DNA of 64,000 nucleotides from positions 1-64,000 of the forward strand of contig NZ_JABWCV010000022.1 in the NCBI RefSeq assembly GCF_013371085.1, in the 5' to 3' direction. The notes beneath the pieces are model-generated. The model did no database searches, was not told the DNA's origin, and saw only the letters and a list, made by a program, of their open reading frames with translations. Positions within the stretch are counted from its first letter, which is position 1, and each line of letters opens with the position of its first letter. This stretch comes from Vreelandella maris (GTDB lineage: Bacteria; Pseudomonadota; Gammaproteobacteria; Pseudomonadales; Halomonadaceae). The position numbers and the translations under genes are program-made. Positions 57,729-64,000 of this stretch are shown here, piece after piece.

Positions 57729-57755
57729 AAAAAAGCCCCGGCGCATAGCCGGGGC
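57729..57755 (-). terminator. Terminator of the leftward receptor remnant
   Basis: On the minus strand: stem GCCCCGGC / GCCGGGGC with a 5-base loop followed by six T. It has survived the loss of the gene's 5' part. Confidence 0.88.
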
Positions 57756-57792
57756 AGAAGTCAGCATTGAAACAGTAGCGAGCTGAAACGGG

Positions 57793-58566
57793 TTAGAACT
57801 CGTAACGGGCGGACAGCCACAGGCGGCGGCCTTCCTCGCTATTGGCGTATACATTGCCAAAGCTAGTGCCATCGCCATAGGCGCGGTAATCAACGAAGTC
57901 TTTATCAAACAGGTTGTAGATCGTGGCGCTTAGATTAAGGCTGTCGGTCACCGCGTAATTACCGCCCAGGTGAAACAGCGAGTAGGCTTTAAAATCACCT
58001 AAATCATCATAGGAAGGGGCGCCCCGAACGCTTGCGCGATTACGGTAGCGCTCGCTGCGGTATTCCGCTGAGAGCCATGTATCCAGTTTCGCAGTGGTTT
58101 GCCAGCGCAGTGTGGCATTAACAGCGTGCTCTGGGGTATCTGTAAGCGGATCGCCTTCATTTTCACCGCTTTGCTGTTCACTATCGGTATAGGTGTAATT
58201 GGCATTCAAACGCCAATCGGGATTGAACTGATAGCTGGCGGCTAGCTCGATGCCCTGGGTGATGGCTTCATCAATATTGATATCTTGGCCATACAAACCG
58301 TCGGGAATCAGCAGGTCGTTTTCGATCAAGATATCGTTGCCACTGGCGATCTTGTCGTCAAATTGGTTATAGAACAGCGTCGCGCTGGCGGTAAAACCCT
58401 GTTGATTATCGTAGTGTGCGCCGATCTCGCTGCTGGTGCTGGTTTCCGGCTCCAAGTCAGGGTTACCGATGGTGAGCACGGTACCCTGACCGGTGACGCC
58501 ATTAATGCCATCGTGCAGTGCATTAAGCGTTGGGGTCTTATAGCCGCGGCTGTCGATGGGTTGCAA
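57793..58566 (-). pseudogene. C-terminal remnant of a second TonB-dependent receptor
   Basis: This frame encodes about 255 residues of barrel: SRGYKTPTLNALHDGINGV, GNPDLEPETSTSSEIG, a YTYTDSEQQSGENEGDPL strand pair, NLFDKDFVDYRAYG and a terminal WLSARYEF. There is no signal peptide, TonB box or plug; homology stops at SRGYKTP (about position 58555), right beside the promoter region of the siderophore ABC operon. Two-thirds of the gene is thus missing. The rest has no internal stop or frameshift, so the loss is probably recent. The remnant aligns with the intact receptor (for example TDSEQ-SGE-x-G-PLT in both), so they are paralogues. Confidence 0.85.
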
Positions 58567-58610
58567 GAAATGGAACGTAAGATTCTGTTGAATAGTAGTG
58601 CAGGTGCTTT

Positions 58611-58625
58611 TGATAATCGTTACTA
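58611..58625. promoter_or_regulatory. Fur-box-like site upstream of the siderophore ABC operon
   Basis: TGATAATCGTTACTA matches TGATAAT exactly in its left half and 11 of 14 positions overall of the 7-1-7 Fur motif; it lies 33 bp before the binding-protein start. Confidence 0.6.
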
Positions 58626-58657
58626 TCTATCTCAATGTTTTGTCTTGAGGGAAAGCT

Positions 58658-59629
58658 ATGTCGGTTATTACCCCAGCAATAGCCACCGCACGTCATAAGA
58701 GCTGGCGCTTCAACATGGTTGGCGTGCTACTCAGTGCGTTAGTCGTCAGCGTTTTAGGTACCACCACTGCGCAAGCCCGCACGCTCGATACCGCTTACGG
58801 CGATGTAGAAGTGAAAGGCACGCCGGAACGGGTTGTAACGCTGTACGAAGGCGCGCTAGACGCCGCCGTGGCGGCAGGCGTGAAACCGCTAGGTGCCGTT
58901 ACCACCCGTGGTGGCGACAACGTGGCAACCTATACTGAAGCGCATCTTGGCGAAGATCGACCCGCTATTATGGGTGTGGTTCGCGAGATTAATATTGAAG
59001 CCGTGTTGGCGCAGCAGCCGGACCTGATTTTGGCGCCCGCCCAGCTCTCTGATGAGCAGTATCAGCTGCTTTCACACATTGCGCCCACAGTGGTTCCACC
59101 CACTCAGCCACTTGCCCCGGATAACTGGAAAAACGAAGCACGCCTTTATGGCGAAGCGCTCAATCGCCAAGCGGCGATTGCAGAGGCCATTGCAGCTGTT
59201 GAGCAGCGCGCCGCCGAGGTTGGTCAGGCAGTGGAAGAAGCCGGTATTGCGGGTAGTGCCTTTTTAGTGCGCTGGATGCCCGGCGGCCCAATGGTGATGT
59301 CGCAAAACCTCTTTGCTACTGGTTTGTTAGCCCAAGCCGGGCTGGATGTTCAGGATGGCGGGTTAGTCGGTGAACGCGGTGTACACAGCGATGTACTCAG
59401 CTTGGAAAACCTCTCACAAGTAGACGGCGACTGGCTTTTCCTGGCAACGCTAAACGAGGATGGCCAAGCGGCATTGGAAGCGGCCAAACAGAGCAGTGCC
59501 TTCACGCGCCTTAACGTTGTAGAGCAAGAGCGAGTGATCCCGGTAGATGGCCAGCTATGGACCAGCGCCAACGGCCCGCTAGCGGCCCAAGCGATCCTTG
59601 ATGATATCGAGGCGGCGCTGTTGCCGTGA
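58658..59629 (+). CDS. Iron-siderophore ABC transporter substrate-binding protein (FecB/FhuD type)
   Basis: The 323-aa protein has a long signal peptide (cleavage near TTAQART, about residue 41) without a lipobox, and the class III binding-protein fold: TPERVVTLYEGALDAAVAAGVKPLGA at the start of lobe one, INIEAVLAQQPDLILAPAQL, and a long helix linking to lobe two. GAGGG ribosome site. Its stop overlaps the first permease gene (GTGA). First gene of a four-gene import operon under a Fur-like site. Confidence 0.92.
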   Translation: MSVITPAIATARHKSWRFNMVGVLLSALVVSVLGTTTAQARTLDTAYGDVEVKGTPERVVTLYEGALDAAVAAGVKPLGAVTTRGGDNVATYTEAHLGEDRPAIMGVVREINIEAVLAQQPDLILAPAQLSDEQYQLLSHIAPTVVPPTQPLAPDNWKNEARLYGEALNRQAAIAEAIAAVEQRAAEVGQAVEEAGIAGSAFLVRWMPGGPMVMSQNLFATGLLAQAGLDVQDGGLVGERGVHSDVLSLENLSQVDGDWLFLATLNEDGQAALEAAKQSSAFTRLNVVEQERVIPVDGQLWTSANGPLAAQAILDDIEAALLP

Positions 59630-60651
59630 CAGTTCCACGTTTTGCAACGTTAGGCGTTAGGCGAGCTTCCCCCCGCACGTTAATGATGCTTCTGCTCACC
59701 GCCCTTGTGGCGGTGAGTCTCGTTAGCTTGTTGATTGGCGCCGGTAGCGTTGGGCCTGGCAGGGTGCTGGCACTGCTGAGCGGCACACAGGACAGCGAAG
59801 CACATTTCATCGTGTGGGAGCTGCGCGCACCGCGAACGTTAATCGGCATCTTGGTGGGGATGGCATTAGGAGTGGCGGGCGCGCTATTGCAAGCAGTGGC
59901 GCGCAATCCGCTGGCCGAACCGGGCCTGTTAGGCGTTAGCGCGGGAGCGGCATTTGCCGTGGCGCTGGCGCTAGTGCTCGGCGCTAGTGCCGCTACCTTA
60001 CGTATTTCAGTGGCGCAATTAGGTGCTTTGGTGGGCTGCGTGTGCGTATTGAGCGTGGCGCGCTTTCGCGGCGTGGGCAATGATCCTATCCGGTTGGTGC
60101 TCGCCGGGGCTGCGTTTTCTGGGTTGCTGGCGTCGCTCACCTCCTTGATTCTGCTTTATGACCAGCGCGCCGCGGATGAAATTCGCTTCTGGGTGATTGG
60201 CAGTTTCGCAGGCCGTCGCTTAGACGACTTGCTAGCGGTGCTGCCCAGTATGTTGGTCGCGTCAGTAGTCGTTATATTGATCGCTAGGCCGTTAGCCGCG
60301 CTGGCCTTAGGCGAACGAGTTGCCTCGGGGTTGGGGCATCATCCCAACCTTATTCGCTGGTTGGTTGTCGCCTGCGTGGCGCTATTGGTTGGCGCGGCGA
60401 CTGCTATTGCAGGGCCAATTGCGTTTGTGGGGCTGGTGGTGCCGTTTGTTGCGCGCGCCTTTGCCGGGCCGGATATTCGCCGCACGCTTTGGTTTTGTCT
60501 GCCCATTGGGCCGCTGATCGTACTCGCCGCCGATATCATCTCGCGGGTGGTGGTCGCTCCTTCAGAGTTACCGCTGGGCGTTCTCACTGCGCTATGTGGT
60601 GCACCTGTATTAATAGCGGTCGTGCGTGCGCGCCGCTTACCGATGTTATGA
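59626..60651 (+). CDS. Siderophore ABC transporter permease 1 (FecCD family)
   Basis: The 341-aa permease has about ten membrane segments. FecCD signatures: ELRAPRTLIGILVGMALGVAGALLQAVARNPLAEPGLLGVSAGAA in the first half, and GPIAFVGLVVPFVAR in the second, which includes the ATPase-contact loop. GTG start coupled to the binding-protein stop, and the stop is overlapped by permease 2 (ATGA). Confidence 0.93.
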   Translation: MTVPRFATLGVRRASPRTLMMLLLTALVAVSLVSLLIGAGSVGPGRVLALLSGTQDSEAHFIVWELRAPRTLIGILVGMALGVAGALLQAVARNPLAEPGLLGVSAGAAFAVALALVLGASAATLRISVAQLGALVGCVCVLSVARFRGVGNDPIRLVLAGAAFSGLLASLTSLILLYDQRAADEIRFWVIGSFAGRRLDDLLAVLPSMLVASVVVILIARPLAALALGERVASGLGHHPNLIRWLVVACVALLVGAATAIAGPIAFVGLVVPFVARAFAGPDIRRTLWFCLPIGPLIVLAADIISRVVVAPSELPLGVLTALCGAPVLIAVVRARRLPML

Positions 60652-61787
60652 GCTGGTTCATGAAAACCACATCAATTAAATCCACCTCTATGCCTTTCAC
60701 TCATGCTACCCGAGCAGCTTTGGGTGGTAACGACCCAGTGTCGCCGCCTCAAGGGTACTGGCGATTCGCCTGGCGCCATCAACAGGGCGCGAACAGCGTA
60801 CTGTTTGAACAGCGTGCGGTGGTGGTCAACCTGGGCCTGTTCGGCGCGCTGCTCGTAGCCAGCGTCATTTATTTGAGTCTGGGCAGCGTTAAGGTCGCAC
60901 CAACGACGGTGCTGAAAGCACTGGTGGGCAACGCAGACATGATGGCCACCTTTGTGGTGCAAGAGCTACGTTTGCCACGGTTGGCTGCCGCTTGCTTCAC
61001 AGGGGCAGCCTTTGCACTGGCGGGCATTTTGATGCAAACGTTAGCCCGCAATCGCCTAGCGACACCGGGCATTATCGGCATTGATAATGGCGCGACGGCG
61101 TTTGCCGTGGCATCCATCGTAGGGATAGGTGTTTCAATTGCACCGCCCGCCATGGCATTGGCAGGGGCGACCACGGCGGCAGTGCTTACCTTTGGTTTAG
61201 CGGCGGGCAGTGGCACCCAGGGTTACCGCTTTATCGTTGCGGGGATTGGCGTTGGCGCAGTATTCGGCGCCGTTACTCAACTACTGCTCGCTCGTGTGGC
61301 GATTGATACCGCCAACGCCGCCTATCCCTGGACGGTTGGCTCGCTTAATGCCCGACCCAGCGGTGCGCTACAGCTACTAATGCTCGGGTTAGCGTTAGGG
61401 CTGACAACCGCCCTGGCGCTGGCACGTTCACTAACGCTGCTACGTTTTAAAGATGCCACCGCGAGCGGTTTAGGGGTTAACGTCAAACGCCGCCGCTTGG
61501 AAGTGCTGCTGCTGTCGGTTGCACTGACGGGGTTGGCGGTCGCTGTTGTCGGGCCAGTAGGTATGGTGGGGCTAATTGGCCCCGAGATCGCCCGGTCGCT
61601 GTCGAGTTCCCGCGGCGTGCCACTTTTGGCGGCAACGCTTGCCGGGGCGCTGGTAATGGTGCTCGCTGATCTGGCCGGGCGTACGCTGCTCACACCCATT
61701 GAGATTCCTGTGGGTATCGTGACCGCAGTGGTTGGCGGGCCGTGGCTACTTTGGATATTAATGCGCCCGCAAAGGAGCTACACATGA
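60648..61787 (+). CDS. Siderophore ABC transporter permease 2 (FecCD family)
   Basis: From ATG 60648, overlapping the permease 1 stop, the protein is 379 aa. A hydrophilic N-terminal extension of about 60 residues precedes the membrane domain, which is unusual for the family. Motifs: VVQELRLPRLAAACFTGAAFALAGILMQTLARN, TPGIIGIDNGATAFAV and GPVGMVGLIGPEIAR. With permease 1 it forms the heterodimeric channel. The stop overlaps the ATPase start. Confidence 0.92.
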   Translation: MSWFMKTTSIKSTSMPFTHATRAALGGNDPVSPPQGYWRFAWRHQQGANSVLFEQRAVVVNLGLFGALLVASVIYLSLGSVKVAPTTVLKALVGNADMMATFVVQELRLPRLAAACFTGAAFALAGILMQTLARNRLATPGIIGIDNGATAFAVASIVGIGVSIAPPAMALAGATTAAVLTFGLAAGSGTQGYRFIVAGIGVGAVFGAVTQLLLARVAIDTANAAYPWTVGSLNARPSGALQLLMLGLALGLTTALALARSLTLLRFKDATASGLGVNVKRRRLEVLLLSVALTGLAVAVVGPVGMVGLIGPEIARSLSSSRGVPLLAATLAGALVMVLADLAGRTLLTPIEIPVGIVTAVVGGPWLLWILMRPQRSYT

Positions 61788-62611
61788 GCCATTCCCCGTC
61801 GACATCAATGCCCTTATCAATGCCTTCGCTGGCGACTCAATCACTCGGCATGAGTTATGGTGCCCGGCTGGTGATCGAAGGCTTGAATATCTCCCTGCCC
61901 AGCGGCCAAGTCACTGCGATTGTGGGCCCCAACGGCTGCGGGAAATCAACGCTGTTGGCCGGGCTTGCCCGCCTGCATAAACCGGGCAGCGGGGCGGTGC
62001 TGCTGAATGGCGCCGATATTCAGCGCCTGCCTACCCGCCAGTTAGCAACACAGCTGGCGCTATTGCCTCAAGAGGCCGTGGCGCCTGAAGGCTTAACCGT
62101 GACCGAGCTGATTCGCTTTGGCCGCCAGCCCCATCAAGGGTGGTTGCGCCAGTGGTCAGCGGAGGATCAGCGAGTCGTCCAGCACGCGCTGGCCGCAGCA
62201 GGGCTTGAGCAACTCGCCGATAGGCCGATTGATGCGCTTTCCGGTGGGCAGCGGCAACGCGCCTGGATTGCCATGACCATCGCCCAACAAACGCCGCTAC
62301 TGTTGCTGGATGAACCTACTTCGGCACTGGATCTTGGTCATCAGATTGAAGTGTTTGAGTTGGTTCAGCACCTTGCCCATCATGGCCGAACCGTGGTGAT
62401 GGTGCTGCACGACCTCGCCAGCGCCTGCCGCTACGCGGATCACTTAATCGCCATGCGCGAAGGGCAGATTGTGGCGGAAGGACCGCCCGCCACCGTTGTC
62501 ACTCAAGATTTAGTACGCACGCTTTATCAAGTAGAGTGCACACTATTAACTGATCCTGATACCGGTAGCCCGCTGCTTGCCAATGTGCGGCGCTCATCGG
62601 CGGTTAGCTAG
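61784..62611 (+). CDS. Siderophore ABC transporter ATP-binding protein (FecE/FepC type)
   Basis: The 275-aa ATPase has Walker A VGPNGCGKST, Q-loop LLPQEAVAPEGLTV, signature LSGGQRQRAWIAM, Walker B LLLLDEPTSALD and H-loop MVLHDLASACRYAD. ATG 61784 overlaps the permease stop (ATGA) and has AAAGGAG upstream. The import unit is complete with this gene. Confidence 0.95.
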   Translation: MSHSPSTSMPLSMPSLATQSLGMSYGARLVIEGLNISLPSGQVTAIVGPNGCGKSTLLAGLARLHKPGSGAVLLNGADIQRLPTRQLATQLALLPQEAVAPEGLTVTELIRFGRQPHQGWLRQWSAEDQRVVQHALAAAGLEQLADRPIDALSGGQRQRAWIAMTIAQQTPLLLLDEPTSALDLGHQIEVFELVQHLAHHGRTVVMVLHDLASACRYADHLIAMREGQIVAEGPPATVVTQDLVRTLYQVECTLLTDPDTGSPLLANVRRSSAVS

Positions 62612-62670
62612 TTTAAGGCTATTGCTTAGCCAATAGATTAAGCCAACAACAATTTTAGAAAGGTAACCTT

Positions 62671-64000
62671 GTGTCCTCTCCTGCGCACAGTTTTCAAGCA
62701 TTGGTGCGGCTTCTGCGCTACGCCAAAGGCTATCGGCGGCGCATTATTGCCGCCACCGTCTGTTCGGTTATCAACAAGCTGTTTGATATTGCTCCCGAGA
62801 TATTGATTGGTGTCGCCATCGATGTGGTGGTCAATCAAGAGCAGAGCTTTGTGGCGAGTTTGGGGTTTGAAACGCCCCAACAGCAGATCACGATGCTGGC
62901 GGTGCTGACGTTCTTTATCTGGGCAGGGGAGTCACTGTTTGAGTACTTGTTCCAGATTTTATGGCGCAACTTAGCCCAGCGGCTACAGGCGGATATGCGC
63001 CAGGATACTTATGAGCACGCCCAGCGGCTGGATATGGCGTTCTTTGAGTCGAAAAGCTCCGGCCAGCTTGTAGCGACCATGAACGATGATGTGAACCAGC
63101 TTGAGCGCTTTCTGGATGGCGGAGCCAACGCGCTGATTCAGGTGGTGGTCACCGTGGTAGCCGTGGGCGCGGTGTTCTTCGTGCTTTCGCCGCTGATAGC
63201 ACTGCTGGCGTTCACACCGATTCCGCTGATTATCTGGGGGGCGTTCTTCTTCCAGCGTAAAGCCGGGCCGCTGTACAGCGATGTGCGTGAAAAGGTCGGT
63301 GATTTGGCCAGCCGGTTAACCAATAACCTCAGCGGCATTGCCACGATTAAAAGCTTTACCAGCGAAGACCGCGAAGCCGAGCGCCTGCGCGATGCCAGCG
63401 AAGCCTATGTAGAGGCCAACCGCCGCGCGATTAAGGTTAGCTCCGCGTTTATTCCGGTCATCCGCATGGCGATTTTGGCAGGCTTTCTCGCCACCTTTAC
63501 CGTCGGCGGCATGATGGCGCTCAACGGATCATTAAACGTGGGCGCTTACGGCGTGCTGGTATTCCTGACTCAGCGACTGCTCTGGCCGCTCACCGGCCTG
63601 GCCCAGGTGATTGACCTGTTTGAGCGTGCCATGGCGAGCACGCGGCGCATTCTTGACCTGCTCGAAGTGCCGATTACGGTCAAAGATGACAGCACGACAC
63701 CGCTTACCCAGCCAGTACGCGGCGAAGTAACGATTGATAATGTGAGCTTTCACTACGCGACCAGCCTTGTCGGGGTCGATGGCGTTAACCTGCACGTGCC
63801 TGCGGGCAACACCTTAGCGCTGGTAGGGGCGACCGGCTCGGGGAAATCTACTCTAATCAAACTGTTGCTGCGCTTTTACGACCCGGAAATCGGGCGCGTA
63901 CTCATCGACGGCCAGCCGATTACCGAAGTAAGTATGAACTCGCTTCGCCAATCGATTGGCCTGGTCAGCCAGGATGTGTACCTGTTTGAAGGCAGCATTC
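62671..64000 (+). CDS. ABC exporter half-transporter (MsbA-like fusion of membrane and ATPase domains), cut by the window end
   Basis: From GTG 62671 (AAAGG seven bases upstream) the frame stays open to the window end, at least 443 residues. A type IV exporter membrane domain (about 15-320, six segments; EYLFQILWRNLAQRLQADMRQDTY-type coupling helix) is followed by an ATPase with Walker A GATGSGKST (about residue 386) and Q-loop SQDVYLFEGSI. It lies 59 bp after the siderophore importer. Such exporters near siderophore genes can secrete the siderophore or move the ferric complex or another lipid or drug; the role is not decidable. Confidence 0.9.
   Translation, partial: MSSPAHSFQALVRLLRYAKGYRRRIIAATVCSVINKLFDIAPEILIGVAIDVVVNQEQSFVASLGFETPQQQITMLAVLTFFIWAGESLFEYLFQILWRNLAQRLQADMRQDTYEHAQRLDMAFFESKSSGQLVATMNDDVNQLERFLDGGANALIQVVVTVVAVGAVFFVLSPLIALLAFTPIPLIIWGAFFFQRKAGPLYSDVREKVGDLASRLTNNLSGIATIKSFTSEDREAERLRDASEAYVEANRRAIKVSSAFIPVIRMAILAGFLATFTVGGMMALNGSLNVGAYGVLVFLTQRLLWPLTGLAQVIDLFERAMASTRRILDLLEVPITVKDDSTTPLTQPVRGEVTIDNVSFHYATSLVGVDGVNLHVPAGNTLALVGATGSGKSTLIKLLLRFYDPEIGRVLIDGQPITEVSMNSLRQSIGLVSQDVYLFEGSI

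Overview
The window looks like chromosomal DNA of a moderately halophilic gammaproteobacterium, most probably Halomonas or a close relative. The evidence is gene content and order: ftsB-ispD-ispF-truD-surE-pcm-nlpD-rpoS, lptD-surA-pdxA-rsmA-apaG-apaH, and rpsU-dnaG-rpoD are classic gammaproteobacterial blocks. They are combined with two separate glycine-betaine-type uptake systems (ABC and BCCT), acidic proteins and a moderately high GC content. No rRNA, tRNA, CRISPR array or complete insertion sequence was seen. Gene names rest on protein motifs read by eye, not on database searches.

Layout. 1-7.7 kb: a cut-off leftward ORF (possibly a transposase start), then the cell division/isoprenoid/tRNA/stationary-phase cluster ending in rpoS and a strong terminator. 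7.7-13.5 kb: alr and a lipid A acyltransferase rightward, meeting speD, an OsmC-family gene and the amgK-murU-GGCT operon leftward. 13.5-23.2 kb: the lptD-surA-pdxA-rsmA-apaG / apaH-cca block, interrupted between apaG and apaH by an opposite-strand GMC flavoprotein dehydrogenase with a 59-codon twin-arginine leader ORF coupled to it. 23.2-30.6 kb: folK-folB, plsY, tsaD and the macromolecular synthesis genes rpsU, dnaG, rpoD. 30.6-43 kb: single-gene metabolic and accessory units: serine deaminase, LysR regulator/periplasmic MBL hydrolase, formaldehyde detoxification (frmA-fghA), mtgA, an EAL phosphodiesterase, a DMT exporter, a DUF4168 protein, and the CBS-DUF294/exonuclease pair. 43-48 kb: osmoprotectant uptake. 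48-52.2 kb: two tiny acidic lipoproteins and a sigma-54-type two-component system. 52.3-55.5 kb: PQQ sugar dehydrogenase, AEC transporter, LysR regulator. 55.6-64 kb: iron acquisition, with an intact TonB receptor, the C-terminal remnant of a second receptor, a complete siderophore ABC importer operon and the start of an ABC exporter.

How the genes work together. Envelope biogenesis is heavily represented: ftsB, DUF368, nlpD, alr, lpxL-like, amgK/murU, lptD, surA, mtgA. So is the transcription/replication core: rpoS, rpoD, dnaG, rpsU. The osmotic and iron modules carry the most readable regulatory DNA: a near-consensus promoter whose 17-bp spacer is a palindrome, a large intercistronic hairpin, a 12-bp tandem repeat array, and Fur-box-like sites before both iron units.

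The points most worth following up are the Tat-leader microprotein/GMC pair inserted in a conserved operon, the betaine-operon regulatory architecture, the acidic lipoprotein/two-component group, and the decayed receptor beside its intact paralogue. No wholly new multi-gene system could be demonstrated from sequence alone.
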